In this document: one piece after another, positions 1 through 10,838 of the stretch
Numbering within the stretch: the first letter of the stretch is position 1
Layout of the letters: every line of letters begins with the position of its first letter
Assembly (NCBI GenBank): GCA_036250195.1
Contig: JAVHZZ010000005.1
Span: 76,379,505-76,443,504 of the forward strand
Direction of reading: 5' to 3'
Source of the DNA: Mixophyes australis
Lineage: Eukaryota > Chordata > Amphibia > Anura > Limnodynastidae
Length of the DNA stretch: 64,000 nucleotides
The notes under the pieces: generated by a model
The model's input: only the letters and a program-made list of their open reading frames with translations
Told to the model about the DNA's origin: nothing
Databases searched by the model: none
Translations under genes and position numbers: made by a program

Positions 1-1327
1 TATTTAATGCCCGCACAATGTTACTGGCATTGTCTGACACCACAAATCCCCATGAGAGTCTAAGTGGGGTAAGCCACTGGGAGATAATTTCCCTCAGTTT
101 CTCTAATATGTTGTCAGCGTTGTGCCTCTTATTAAAGCCTGTAATACACAATGTTGCCTGCCTTTGCACGAGCAGCCATTTTGTAGATGCTGCTACTGAT
201 GCAGCTGTTGCTGTTGCTGCGGAAGGGGATGCATCTACCCAGTGGGCTGTCACAGTCATATAGTCCTTCGTTTGCCCAGAACCACTTGTCCACATGTCCG
301 TGGTTAAGTGGACAGTGGGTACAACCGCATTTTTTAGAGCACTGAGGACACTTGATCGTACTTCTCTGTACATTTTTGGTATCGCCTGCCTAGTGAAGTG
401 GAATCTCGACGGGATTTGGTACCGGGGACACAATACCTCCATCAACCCTCTAAATCCCACTCCACTGATGGCGGACACCGGGCGCACGTCTAACACCAAC
501 ATTGCAGTTACAGCCGCAGTTATACGCTTTGCAATAGGGTGACTACTATCGTATTTGGTGGTCATGGCAAACGACTGTTGGACGGTCAATTGTTTTGTGA
601 AAGACTTAGCGGTCTTACGACTTCCCCTCTGGGAAGATGACCGACTAACAGCAGCAACAGCAGCAGTGGCAGTAGTAGGCGTACCGCTGCAGGATTCCTC
701 GGATGAATCCCGTATTGAGGAGGACTCAGTCTGGCTGCTGACTTGGGCTGCAGGACTGAATCTGATGGAGATCGTGGAGGAAGTTGACGAGGAGGGTGTT
801 GCTGGTGTGTATCCAACTGGACCACGGGATTTAGGTGTCCCTGTACCGATGAGGGTCCTAGCCCCAGTTCCTGAACTAACCACTGAACTATGAAGGTTAT
901 TCAGGTGACGTATAAGGGAGGATGTTCCTAGGTGGGCAAGATCCTGACCCCTGCTTATTTGAGCTTTACATAAGCTACATATGGCCATACATTGGTTGTC
1001 TGGATTTGGATAAAAATAACTCCAGACCGAAGAGGTGCATTTTTTGGTCTTCTGACCAGGCATGACGATGGGCTTTTTCATCCCATGGACATCAGCTGTT
1101 TCCCCCCCTGGTGCCTCATTTACAATAACCACATCACCATCCTCATCATCAAGTTCCTCCACAGCGCCAACTACATCATCAATAGGCTCCTCCCGAGCCA
1201 CCTCTTCCCGTACAGTGATGGGAAGGTCAGGCTTGACAACCACCAACACCCTTGGACTCGCCTTGAGGATTTGTGATAATTTCTCTTTAGAAGGCAGAGT
1301 TGTTTGCTGTTTTGTTGCTGACAGCAT
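1..1327 (-). CDS. BED zinc finger/hAT transposase, partial (copy 1)
   Basis: This is the N-terminal half of the DNA-cutting and strand-transfer enzyme of the hAT element. It is open from its first ATG at 1327 to the window edge, about residue 442. It contains the BED zinc finger and the first two acidic catalytic positions (TTDMW and SDNASN). The third acidic residue and the dimerisation region lie outside the window. Compared with the intact copy it lacks an in-frame 15-bp duplication near 1212. The substitutions I checked are a mix of silent and amino-acid changes, and none creates a stop. Whether the full gene is intact cannot be judged here. Confidence 0.9.
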   Translation of the reverse strand, partial: MLSATKQQTTLPSKEKLSQILKASPRVLVVVKPDLPITVREEVAREEPIDDVVGAVEELDDEDGDVVIVNEAPGGETADVHGMKKPIVMPGQKTKKCTSSVWSYFYPNPDNQCMAICSLCKAQISRGQDLAHLGTSSLIRHLNNLHSSVVSSGTGARTLIGTGTPKSRGPVGYTPATPSSSTSSTISIRFSPAAQVSSQTESSSIRDSSEESCSGTPTTATAAVAAVSRSSSQRGSRKTAKSFTKQLTVQQSFAMTTKYDSSHPIAKRITAAVTAMLVLDVRPVSAISGVGFRGLMEVLCPRYQIPSRFHFTRQAIPKMYREVRSSVLSALKNAVVPTVHLTTDMWTSGSGQTKDYMTVTAHWVDASPSAATATAASVAASTKWLLVQRQATLCITGFNKRHNADNILEKLREIISQWLTPLRLSWGFVVSDNASNIVRALN

Positions 1328-1691
1328 AACTCTCTTTTTTGGAGGGGGGGGGAGGAGGAGGAGGGATAAGATCCGTGGGTGAAGCTGAACCACTAGTCAT
1401 GAACACGGGCCAGGGCCTAAGCCGTTCCTTGCCACTCCGTGTCATAAATGGCATATTGGCAACTTTACGTTTCTCCTCAGATGATTTTAAGTTTCTCCTT
1501 TTGCTACTTTTTCTTAACTTGGGCTTTTTGGATTTTACATGCCCGGTACTACGAGATTGGGCATCGGGCTTGGAAGACGACGTTGATGGCATTTCATCGT
1601 CTATGTCATGACTAGTGGCAGCAGCTTCAGCATTAGGAGGAAGTGGGTCTTGATCTTTCACTACTTTATCCTCCAAATTTTTGGTCTCCAT
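1287..1691 (-). CDS. Upstream ORF1 of hAT copy 1
   Basis: This ORF starts at an ATG with A at -3 and G at +4, a good Kozak context, and reads METKNLEDKV. It encodes about 134 residues: an acidic, serine-rich start, then a lysine/arginine-rich stretch (KSKKPKLRKSSK) that looks like a nuclear localisation signal, then a polyproline run encoded by a C tract (G run at 1344-1352). It runs about 40 nt into the transposase ORF in the other frame and then stops. The transposase frame lies at +1 relative to it, exactly as in the other copy. I do not recognise the protein. It may be the true N-terminus of the transposase, joined by frameshifting or splicing, or a separate small protein. Confidence 0.6.
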   Translation of the reverse strand: METKNLEDKVVKDQDPLPPNAEAAATSHDIDDEMPSTSSSKPDAQSRSTGHVKSKKPKLRKSSKRRNLKSSEEKRKVANMPFMTRSGKERLRPWPVFMTSGSASPTDLIPPPPPPPSKKESYAVSNKTANNSAF

Positions 1692-1708
1692 TATATGTAG
1701 CACAAGAT

Positions 1709-2700
1709 ACTGCAGAATGTGTGAACTTGGTAATATTGCAGTACCAATGGACTTATACTGCTGGATTGGTTTTGCAAATTTGGTTATAATTACTTTTTTT
1801 TAAAAAATTTTATTTTAATATTTTTTATAATTTTTATTTTTATTTTTTAAAAACTTGGGAATAATGGGGAAATAACTATGCCCTTAGAAGCACAGAGCAC
1901 AGGACACAGCACAGGACCCAGCAGCACTACGGAACTCAGCAGGACAGAGCACAGGACACAGCACCACTGGACTGATACTGCAGAATGTGTGAACTTTGTA
2001 ATATTGCAGTACCACTGGACTTTTACTGCTGAATGTGTGAACTTGGTAATATTGCAGTACCAATGGGCTTATACTGCTGGATTGGTTTTGTAAATTTGGT
2101 TATAATTATATATTTTTTTAAAAAAAATTTATTTTTTATTTTTTTTTACTTTTTTTTTATTTTTTAAAAACTTGGGAATAATGGGGAAATAACTATGCCC
2201 TTGGAAGCACAGAGCACAGGACACAGCACCACTGGACTGAACAGGACACAGCACAGGACCCAGCAGCACTACGGAACTCAGCAGGACAGAGCACAGGACA
2301 CAGCACCACTGGACTGATACTGCAGAATGTGTGAACTTTGTAATATTGCAGTACCACTGGACTTTTACTGCTGAATGTGTGAACTTGGTAATATTGCAGT
2401 ACCAATGGGCTTATACTGCAGGATTGGTTGTGCAAATTTTGTGGTAATTAAAAAAAAATTAAATTCGTTTTTGGTATTTTTTTAAATAACTTTTTTTTAT
2501 TTTTTTAAACACAGGGGAATATTGGGGAAATAACTATGCCCTTAGAAGCACAGAACACAGGACACAGCACCACTGGACTGAACAGGACACAGCACAGGAC
2601 CCAGCAGCACCACTGACCTCAGAAGGACAGAGCACAGCACACAGCACCACTGGACTGATACTGCAGAACATAGCACAGCACAGCACAGAACTAAACAGCA
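1709..2700. repeat. Tandem array in hAT 5' leader, three ~320-340-bp units
   Basis: The phrase CTATGCCCTTAGAAGCACAG (or one-base variants) recurs near 1876, 2193 and 2534. Each unit combines an AT-rich block, a CACAGGACACAGCAC-type block and a TAATATTGCAGTACCA block. The complete element has four units in the same place, so copy number varies between insertions. Minus-strand cysteine/valine-rich ORFs across it are repeat artefacts. Confidence 0.88.
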
Positions 2701-2784
2701 CAGCACAGAACTAAACAGCACAGCACGAGATCTACCAGGACAGAGGACCACCTAACACACCCTCCCTCTACCCTGATCAATGCC

Positions 2785-2820
2785 CGAGTGAAGATGGCGG
2801 CGACTAGCGGGGAATTTATA
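2785..2820 (-). promoter_or_regulatory. Probable core promoter of hAT copy 1
   Basis: On the minus strand a TATAAATT box (2813-2820) lies about 20-30 nt upstream of a YY1-like motif (AAGATGGCGGC on the plus strand, 2791-2801). The same arrangement occurs in the full-length copy. Its position ahead of the leader array and ORF1 fits a transposase promoter. There is no expression evidence. Confidence 0.5.
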
Positions 2821-2979
2821 GGATCCGAGTATCGCGAGATCCGACAACGGGATTATGAGTCAGAGCCTCAGTTTCAGATTTGAATTTGGCGCCAATACCT
2901 GGATCTGTCTCGGATCCGACTCGGATCGGCAACGTTCGGGTGGGCTCGGATTTCAGAAATCCGAGTGCGCTCATCTCTA

Positions 2980-3265
2980 ATTATTATTATTATTATTATT
3001 ATCATTTATTTGTTAGGCGCCACAAGGTTTCCGCAGCGCCTTACATAGTACAAACAGTAGACCATACAGGGTGAAACATTACAGAACGATAAACACAAAG
3101 TACCAATGCTTCAGAAACTCCGGGCAAACATATGGAGTGAGGGCGGAGCAGAAGAGTAGGTATGGAGACAGGAGGGGAGAGGGTCCCTGCTCATGCGAGC
3201 TTACATCCTAAGGGGAGGTGGACAAAACAGGTACGAAAGGTAGGAAACAGGTACGAAGGTAGAAG
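2980..3265 (-). mobile_element. CR1/L2-type LINE 3' end fragment
   Basis: An (ATT)n run (2980-3001) is followed by sequence resembling the 3' untranslated part of the LINE at 4606: GCGCCACAAGGTTTCC, ACAAACAGTAGACCA and CTTACATCCTAAGGGG all have close counterparts there. Read on the minus strand this is a LINE 3' end with an AAT-repeat tail. No coding sequence remains. hAT copy 1 abuts the tail directly. Confidence 0.75.
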
Positions 3266-3748
3266 TTTACTTCACTGTCACACCCAGGCAGACCCATACC
3301 ATAGCAGAACAGTTGGCCCACAAGGATAAAGGGGCTGGTGCGGGGGCCCCATGATTTATAGGCACGTATGTACTCATGGTGCACTCATGATATTTATGCC
3401 ACTGAGGTTGGATTTTTTACATTACTATCGCATAGTACACCTCTTTAAATTTTTCCATCTCTCAGTAAGCACACTACTAGTTTGTGGAGGCATATCTCAA
3501 GAGCATAGAGTTGGTGCATGCCTTGATAAGCGGTGAGCAAACCATCTAGGCTCAACGGTAAAGATCCAAGGTGTTTTGTGCTGCACGTGCAGTGCACTTT
3601 GCAAATGAGGTCCACTGATTTCTTAAGAGGCATGGCCACCAAGTATCAGGAAAGACCTACCACAAATTTTTGGACTTAACTGTTTCGACAACTGATATGT
3701 AATTCAAGTATTTCTTGTTGGGAGGTATGCATTCATGTAAAACTTGGA
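3266..3748. other. No gene or repeat recognised
   Basis: Short ORFs here have no recognisable motif, and I see no splice-site or promoter pattern worth calling. Confidence 0.5.
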
Positions 3749-3756
3749 GTATTAAA

Positions 3757-4027
3757 CATAGTTGCCTACTCTCCCGGGAGACTCCCGAATTTTTGGGAGT
3801 TCTCCCGGACTCCCGAGAAAGCATGCAAAAATCCCGGAACCACCATCTCCCCGTTGATGTAAATGGTGGGGGCGGGCTAACCGCGGCATCGTGGCCCCGC
3901 CCCCTGCTATGATTGGCCAGAATTGACTAAGATTGACAGTGGCGGAGCCTAACGGCGCATTGCGCGTGGCCACGCCCCCTCAACGGACCCCCTCCCGGAC
4001 AGCTGGTCTCAAAAGTAGGTAAGTATG
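3757..4027. mobile_element. 271-bp hAT-type MITE with 8-bp target duplication
   Basis: The element starts CATAGTTGCCTACT and ends AAGTAGGTAAGTATG, an imperfect terminal inverted repeat. It is flanked on both sides by GTATTAAA (3749-3756 and 4028-4035), a perfect 8-bp direct repeat of the length hAT transposases make. The interior is GC-rich, with CTCCCGGGAG-type palindromes, and encodes nothing. Confidence 0.85.
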
Positions 4028-4035
4028 GTATTAAA

Positions 4036-4605
4036 CTGACCAAGATATAAGACCAACTTTTCCAAAATGTTGTTATGCCTAAAATCACACATGGAAGATC
4101 CCAGGCTTCTTAGGAAGCATGCTTAAAAATCTGCATACAACAAAAAGATAATGGCAAGCTGCTTGTTTATAGTCTGGTGCATATATGGGTATGGAATTCA
4201 TTGTAAAGTGATTACAGAAAAATCCTCAATCACTTGTTAAAAACTCTGTGAAAGCATAATGCTGCTAATAGCTGCCTGTTTCCTCCAATATACAATGGTA
4301 TTGACCTAGAAAGAACTTAACTATGCTCAGTCCTTTTTGCATATTTTAGTATGTCGTCTGATCTGCCAATGACTTATGTCTATTATCTCTTTTTTTACTC
4401 TCTCTACCCCCACCTACAAAACCTCTCTCATACTCTGGAATGCACTACCATGACCAGTTAGACAAACTATTTAACAAGCTTCTTCCCACAGCAGCTATAT
4501 TTTTTTTTGTTATTGTGGCATATGTTATTTTGCCCTTGAAAGAATGTGATATTGCTCCAGTCCCTGGCATTGTGGGCATGTGTAAGTTGGTTTGCGACTC
4601 TCAAA
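4036..4605. other. No gene or repeat recognised
   Basis: This is AT-rich unique-looking sequence. An ORF at 4440-4688 runs into the LINE tail and is not convincing. Confidence 0.5.
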
Positions 4606-5815
4606 TTATTATTATTATTATTATTCTTTATTTATATGGTGCCACCAGGTTTCCACAGCTCCATATAAAAATACAGTACAAACAGTAGACCAAACAGGAT
4701 ACAACAGTACAGAGTAAAACGAGTATAACCAAGACTTTAATAGCTACAAGCATTGCAAGTACAGTGATGTAAGAGAAGAAGAAATGATATTAGTCAGTAG
4801 GTTTGAGGGACCTGCTCTTAAGAGCTTACATACTAAGGGGAAGGGAAACATACACCAGGCACGAGAGGAGTGAGTAGAGGGGATCAAGTGCAAGAGGAGA
4901 CAGGGAGGTGGGAGGTGAGGAGAAGAAGGAAGGAGAAGGTTAGGTGGATGGCTGGAAGGCCTTGAGGAATAGATGGATTTTGAGAGCCCATTTGAAGGTA
5001 TTAAGATTAGAGGACAGACGGATGAAGGGAGGGAGGTCGTTCCAGTGGAGGGGGCAGCATGGAAGAAGTCTTGAATTCTGGCGTGGGTTGAGGTAAACAG
5101 TTTGGAGGACAGGTGACCGTGTGGATGGAGAGGAGGTTAGAGATATACGGGGCATGGGAGAGAGCCTTGTAGGTGACAGTGAGGAGCTTAAAGAGGATTC
5201 TGTAGGGAAAGGGGAGCCAGTGTAACTCAAAGCAGAGAGAGAAGGCAGAGGAAGAGCGACGTGAAAGAAAGAAGTCTTGCAGCTGCATTGAGTAATCGAG
5301 ACACGAAATGATTAGAGCATGGATGATGGCGTCCTGGGAGAGGAAGGGCCGGATGTGGGCAATATTACGTAGTTGGAAGGAACAGGATTGGGCAAGAGAT
5401 TGAATGTGGGAGCCAAATAGTGGGAGGAGTTGAGGATGACACCCAGACAGCAGAGTTGGGGAACAACAGAGATGGTGGTGTTATTAAGGGTGATGAGGAG
5501 TTCAGTTTTAGCAATGTTGATTTTAAGAAAACATGAAGACATCCGAGATTGCGGTAAGGCAGTCAGAAACACGAGAGAGAAGGGGGTTGGTCAGGAGAAG
5601 ATATGTAGAATTGAGTGTCATCAGGTGGTACTGGAGACCAAAGGAACAGATGAGATCGCCCAGGGAGGTAGTGTGCAGTGAGAAAAGAAGAGGGCCAAGA
5701 ACAAAGCCCTGAGGGACTTCAACAGGGAGGGCGGAGGAGGGTGAGGATGAGTCAGGAGTGGAAACAGCGAAGGAGCGGTTGGCAAGGTAAGAGGTGCTCA
5801 AGTGAGCATTGTAAC
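4606..5815 (-). mobile_element. CR1/L2-type non-LTR retrotransposon, 5'-truncated
   Basis: On the minus strand this reads as the C-terminal half of a reverse transcriptase followed by a 3' untranslated region and an (AAT)n tail. Fragments in shifting frames include [20 protein letters not shown] (fingers/palm, near 5690), [12 protein letters not shown] with GVILNSS (thumb, near 5450) and LHWLPFPYRILFKLLTVTYK (C-terminal, near 5220). The catalytic YADD box has been disrupted by a small deletion near 5615: the reading jumps from QYHL to a frameshifted remnant of the DDTQ segment. The copy is dead. The CR1/L2 assignment rests on these motifs and the microsatellite tail. Rex1-like is an alternative. 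Confidence 0.85.
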
Positions 5816-6316
5816 TGGAAGCCCAGATATTAACAAATAAAGTATTTCTAAATCAAAATGCAAAGCAGCATTAATATGTAGCTATGCAATATGTAAACAT
5901 TATATTTTTTGCTTATCAACAGATGCTCATACCTTTGCGATATATGATACCAATGATGAATAGAATTGCTCTGTCTTCAACTTGTAAATTATATCTTCCT
6001 GACTTGTTAAATACTTCTCCAATACCTGCTGATCTTTGCCCTGAGATGACAATAACAGAACATGTATTCAAACATTACAAGTACCACTGTGATATTAAAT
6101 TGGTTTCCCCATACACCACGGTCAACCTTTCCTCTATTGTGCAAAGTGAAAAAAGTGCTGTTTGATAAATCTGCTCATTGGTCTCTTATTAAATGACACT
6201 CCTTCTTTCTCTTCAGTTACAGCATACCTCTCAGCAGTCCATGTTCAGACACGACAGTCCCAATTTGAAGAAAATCTTTCACCCACCCAACTGAATAGAC
6301 AAAGCAAAAAGTTCAG
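5816..6316. other. No gene or repeat recognised
   Basis: A 93-residue ORF at 5884-6165 lacks recognisable motifs and sits in AT-rich sequence, so I do not call it a gene. Confidence 0.5.
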
Positions 6317-6434
6317 GGATTAACTTTATCAAGCTGGGGGTTTGACAAAGTAGAGATGTTACCTATAGAATCTGATTGGTTGCTATAGGCAACATCTCCA
6401 CTTTTCAAACCTGCAGCTTGATAAATTTACTCCC
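6317..6434. mobile_element. Shortened palindromic MITE (175-bp family)
   Basis: Arms such as AGAGATGTTACCTATAG and CTATAGGCAACATCTCCACT pair with each other, and the ends resemble the 175-bp palindromic MITEs at 8691, 57332 and 58860. The central part is missing, leaving about 118 bp. Confidence 0.75.
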
Positions 6435-6880
6435 AGAAGTATGATGTCATAATGAAGCTAAAATTACAATCCTTAAAATTCTTGGGATCTCTAACCTTTT
6501 GTCACACTGCTTCCAAAATCTAGCTATGTGTCCCATAAACCTAAAATAAAAATAGCCTTCTATGAAAGAGGTTTGAATAACATTCACAATAATACACTGT
6601 GAATGGGGGAAAGTGGTGCATTTTTCTTTTAGTAATGCTATTGAAGGACACTGCTCTTTTGACTCTTTTTGGATAAAAATGGTGATAACAGATAACAAAA
6701 GGATAACAATAGAATGTTGCAAGGTTGGCGGCACAATTCTAGCAACAGCAGAGATGATGTTGTCACCTTGCCTCTTGGACCCTGAATATGTTCTTGAATG
6801 CCACCTCCAGTGTCAGTTGCCAAAGTATGGTTGCACAGCTGTTAGTTTTGTTGCCATGTAGTTATGGGGCAATGGCCTCT
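6435..6880. other. No gene or repeat recognised
   Basis: Several overlapping short ORFs occur on both strands without motifs or splice context. Confidence 0.45.
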
Positions 6881-6884
6881 ATTG

Positions 6885-7065
6885 TTGTTGACCATGGCAC
6901 TAGGTTCTCCCTGTATATGTTCTCCTCGTGTTTTTGTGGATTTCCTCTAGGTGCTCTGGTTTCCTCCCTCAGTCCAGCAACCTGGAAGGTTAACTGGCTT
7001 TTGACAAAATTAAGCATTGTGTGTTTGGGTTTGTGTGACTAAACTTGCTGAGCAAAGTGCTGTGT
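6885..7065 (+). mobile_element. SINE body fragment
   Basis: Phrases such as TTCTCCCTGTATATGTTCTC, GGTGCTCTGGTTTCCTCC and GGTTAACTGGCTTTTGACA match the body of the tRNA-derived SINE family seen at 8158. The tRNA-like head and the tail are missing or too diverged to place. Confidence 0.65.
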
Positions 7066-8157
7066 AAAATGTTGCTCTGCAGAAGTAAATGTTAATAAAT
7101 ATAAAAATAAATGTAGCAACATTGCTACTCAGTGCTCTCCCAAACAGCAATGAAACAAATGTGACAACACTTGATATTTGAGAACAGATTGTAGATAAAG
7201 CCAAAAGTGCTATAAAAGTGAAAAACATGCATAGATTATTGCCTTTGCAGCTACAAATCGTGTGACTAACAATAAAAGATTCTTATTTAACCAAACCAAA
7301 GTAAGACAGAAAAGTAAGGTGCCAAACCTTGAAAGCCCCCTGTTGTCAGTAAAGAATATCACAAAGCACTGTTTTGTCCTGCAATAGGGCATTCATCATT
7401 TGGTAAATCAGCCCCAAAGAGTCCATCACTGCAGAGCTCTAGTAAAGTTACTGGTAAGCTGGGAAAGTGCCACACTGTAATGCGGTCACCGAAGCACCAT
7501 GATGCCAGCTTATAACTTTCTTGGAACTGCAGAGTCAGCATCATGTTATCAGATTCAGAGATGGGCTCTTGCTTCCATACCTGCCTCTTTTGCCATGTAA
7601 GGCAAGATGAGTAGTGAGAAGAGCAGGACAATACATGTTGCATGTTATATGCAACTCCTTTCCCTTTCCCCACCAGTTAGGAGTAAGGTAGAGGGGGTGC
7701 TACTATGATATGCCACCAGTGCTTAGTGAATAGATTACAGCAGTGAATACTGCTTTAACATATTTTGAGCTGTGAGTCAAACTCACAGAGTGTGTTCTGG
7801 TGATAGCAATTTACATCCTACCCTGATCTGACATTCCTCACTAGACACATATTGTTATTGTTATCCTGTTATTAATAATTATCCTGTTTGCAAATAATGC
7901 TTTGTAAATAATACATTTGACTGGTGTCTGACTTTGTTCCTGAGCTGCTTGTACTGTTGCTGACAGCTCCATTGCTTGCTTCTTTCCTTCCTTCATTCAT
8001 CTCTCTTTTCTCCTCATTCTACCATCTCCTTGGTGTTTACAAAACTCTGTATGGAAGTAGCAAAGTGAGAGCTGAGCATTTAAAGGACCACAAGATGCAA
8101 AATCTATTCACTTTTATTTTAAACCCCCAACTCCTCCACACCTTCCTACCAGGGGAA
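7066..8157. other. No gene or repeat recognised
   Basis: This is mixed-composition sequence. ORFs of 60-104 codons show no family motifs. Confidence 0.45.
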
Positions 8158-8456
8158 CACGGTGGCACGGTGGACAGCTTTGTTGCCTCAGTGTTGTGGA
8201 CGTAGGTTCGATTATGACCAGGGCCCTATCCTTGTGGAGTTTGTATACTCTCCAGGTGTTAGAATTTTTTTTTCCCTCTTGGTGCTCCAGCTCCCTTCTG
8301 CCATTCTTAAACATAGTGATAGCTTCATGTTAGCTTGTGTGGTTGAGAACTTAGACTAGCACCACTGGTGGAGGGAGTGATGTGAAATATTAAACATTCT
8401 CTGCAAATTATTATGTCACATGCTGGTGATATATAAATAAAGATTAATAATAATTA
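8158..8456 (+). mobile_element. tRNA-derived SINE
   Basis: The head reads GGTGGCACGGTGGACAG with a Pol III B-box-like GGTTCGATTAT near 8205, then CCAGGGCCCTATCCTTGTGG and GAGTTTGTATACTCTCC, the usual body of this SINE family. It ends in ATATAAATAAAG and an AT-rich (TAA)n tail near 8455, typical of mobilisation by a CR1/L2-type LINE. It is diverged and probably inactive. Confidence 0.8.
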
Positions 8457-8690
8457 AGCAGGGTTAAAAAAAGAAAAGAGGAAAGCATGCTGGAAAAACA
8501 TCCTTCTTTATCGTATTAAGTTTAATTCTATGTTTGGATGGACAGTTATGTTATGGTGTGCTGGCACAGTGAACATGGTTTGTTTTTTTTAATACTGGTT
8601 CCCTTTCTTATTTCTAAACTAAAGTGGTTGCTGTGGGGAGTGGGAACACAACACTGTAGGACCTTTCTGCACTTATACAGTAAATACTTA

Positions 8691-8865
8691 GGGCCAGATT
8701 TACTAAGCTGCGGGTTTGAAAAAGTGGGGATGTTGCCTATAGCAACCAATCAGATTCTAGCTATCATTTTGTAGAAGGTACTAAATAAATGAAAGCTAGA
8801 ATCTGATTGGTTGCTATAGGCAACATCCCCACTTTTTCAAACCCGCAGCTTAGTAAATCTAGCCC
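8691..8865. mobile_element. 175-bp palindromic MITE, TTA-flanked
   Basis: Nearly the whole element is an inverted repeat: CTGCGGGTTTGAAAAAGTGG at one end pairs with its complement at the other. The ends are GGGCCAGATTTACTAA and TTAGTAAATCTAGCCC, flanked by TTA at 8688-8690 and 8866-8868. A 3-bp TTA duplication fits PIF/Harbinger-type transposition. Two further copies of identical length lie at 57332 and 58860. Confidence 0.88.
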
Positions 8866-8868
8866 TTA

Positions 8869-9535
8869 GAGATTTCACACAGAGTAGTAAAGAACCTGTA
8901 AAGAAGACAGCTGTTAAAGAACATAATGATAGTGATTAACAGCCAAACATTTAATAAATTAAATCTGAGAGGAAATGATGATCAGCACAGATGGATCCAA
9001 TAATTGAAATTGGTATAAATAGATGAAAAGATTACAGGATTATAATGCAATTATAGAATTTTTTGTGTAAGATGCGAATTTCCATACTGCACACATGCAC
9101 CACAAATGTGTACACATACTGCCATATATAGAGTTTTGCATTTGGTAGACTTGCGTCCCTTCATGTAATTGCAACACAATTAACTGCGGACACATTGCCA
9201 GATACACCTTTTATTGCAGAGGAGGAGGGCTGGACGCAATGATGATTGTGACTATTGGCAGCGCTGTCTGGACACTTCTGATTGGCTGTTTGCTTATTGA
9301 CCCTCTAGCGCATAGTACTTAACTTGTTAGCATTGCAGCTATATTATATCACATTGTGCCTGTTTATTTGCATTACTTACATTACTTAATTGACATTTGC
9401 GTTTGGATTACTGCAGGAATGAAGATTCCCATTTGCATTTTAACGGGGACAACATATATGGAGTTCTTCCTATGCGATTACATTTTAAGTGGAAAATGGA
9501 AAATTCAAATTTATTAATAGCTCTCAATACATTAT

Positions 9536-9538
<3 letters not shown>
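8869..9538. other. No gene or repeat recognised
   Basis: No convincing ORF, SINE or inverted repeat was seen. Confidence 0.45.
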
Positions 9539-9580
<42 letters not shown>

Positions 9581-9591
9581 CACACACATAC

Positions 9592-9645
<54 letters not shown>
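9539..9645. repeat. (TA)n microsatellite with a CACATA interruption
   Basis: Two long TA runs flank a short CACATACACACACATAC stretch. The Tyr/Ile ORFs across it on both strands are artefacts of the repeat. Confidence 0.98.
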
Positions 9646-9647
<2 letters not shown>

Positions 9648-10143
9648 GGCATGAGTATACACACTTGTTATGCTTGGTGTAATTACCACAGTTTTTGAGC
9701 TAGATGATTTTTCTCTTTGAATGCTCGGAGTGGTAATGCGTCCTTCTATATATGATCCTCAGTGTCTATGTTACTCTTAAAAATCTTTCTTGCATATCAT
9801 TAGATAAAAGAGATACTGTATTTTCATTCCATTATGTGTCTTATAACCATATTTTCATGATTTGAGGAGAAGTGTATGTAAGTTACAGTCCTAAATCAAG
9901 TGTCAGTACAAGGTGGCTTGGGCAGCTCTTGTTAGAGATATTGCTATAATGATATACCATTTAATTCTACCTTAACTAGATCAGTTATACACTGGTTTAA
10001 AAAAAAAACCAACATTTTAATGTTATTAAAAGCAAGAAAATGGGTTTGATGTGGTTCCAATGACTTAATACCCACTTCCTATCCTGGCTGCAGTTGGGAG
10101 TGCCTGCACTGCACAGTATCAATTTTTCTTCTGAAATATTAGC
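9646..10143. other. No gene or repeat recognised
   Basis: AT-rich sequence without a feature I can name. Confidence 0.45.
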
Positions 10144-10147
10144 CACA

Positions 10148-10609
10148 GGGTCATTCCATGTCAGTTCAGCCAGGGTTATCCACCATCCATCTCAGATTTC
10201 TAAGAATTTTTTTTAGTTAAGAGAGGATGTCAAAACAACTATTTCTGCCAAATATCTCGACTGTCTGACAATTAGTTGATTATATATTGATTTTTCAATT
10301 TATTACATAATTTGCTAATCGCGGAACCTTTATCCAGTTTATTTGAAGTATTACAGGTGTTTATTAAGGAATCAACACAAAATTTGGACCCCTAAGGTAA
10401 CTCTTCCTCCTGAATCCAAAAATCCAAACCAATTTACTTTATCTGCCTCATGTTTTGCGTTACGGCAAAAAAGCACGGTTTTTGAATATCATTAAAAACG
10501 CTAGATTCAATTGACAGTAGGGATCCCATTTTTTCGTAGAAAAATAGAAAATCTGAGACGGGTGGTGGACAAATCATGTTTTTTTGGGTGATCTGATGTG
10601 GAATGACCC
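10148..10609. mobile_element. 462-bp inverted-repeat element, CACA-flanked
   Basis: The ends are GGGTCATTCCATGTCAGTTC and TGATCTGATGTGGAATGACCC. The inverted similarity continues inward (CACCATCCATCTCAGATTTC against its counterpart near 10553). CACA lies directly outside both ends (10144-10147, 10610-10613), which may be a 4-bp target duplication. It has no coding capacity, and I cannot assign the superfamily. Confidence 0.75.
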
Positions 10610-10651
10610 CACATTTATTCCTAAATATGTAAAGAGAGTATGGGGACATCT

Positions 10652-10838
10652 GGGGCCTGATTCATTAATGAACTTAAATTAAGAAGTTTCTTATTTAAGT
10701 CTCCTGGACAAAACCATGTTACAATGCAAGGGGTAAAAATTAGTTTTCTGTTTTGCACATAAGTTAAATACTGACTGTTTTTTCATGTAGCACACAAATA
10801 TCAACTTTAAATTTAAGTTCCTTAATGAATCAGGCCCC
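10652..10838. mobile_element. MITE with CCTGATTCATTAA ends
   Basis: The ends GGGGCCTGATTCATTAATGA and TTAATGAATCAGGCCCC are inverted copies. Internal phrases (CCATGTTACAATGCAAGGGG, TTTGCACATAAGTTAAATAC) recur at 27443 and 33835, which defines a family. Confidence 0.85.

Larger units (their letters stand above)
1..2979 (-). mobile_element. hAT transposon copy 1, 3' part cut off by window start
   Basis: This is the 5' part of a hAT element transcribed on the minus strand. It matches 17044-20470 of the complete copy with a constant offset of 17043 over the first 1.2 kb and only about twenty substitutions in the coding part I compared. Its outer end reads GAGTGCGCTCATCTCTA and is followed by an (ATT)n run, so the 8-bp target duplication cannot be confirmed. 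The flank differs from that of the second copy, so the two are separate insertions and not a segmental duplication. The other end lies beyond the window. Confidence 0.93.

Noticed and set aside
8195..8215. tRNA gene at the B-box-like GGTTCGATTAT
   Set aside because: No cloverleaf can be drawn. It is the tRNA-derived head of a SINE.
9397..9698. Tyr/Ile-rich ORFs on both strands
   Set aside because: They are translations of a TA microsatellite.
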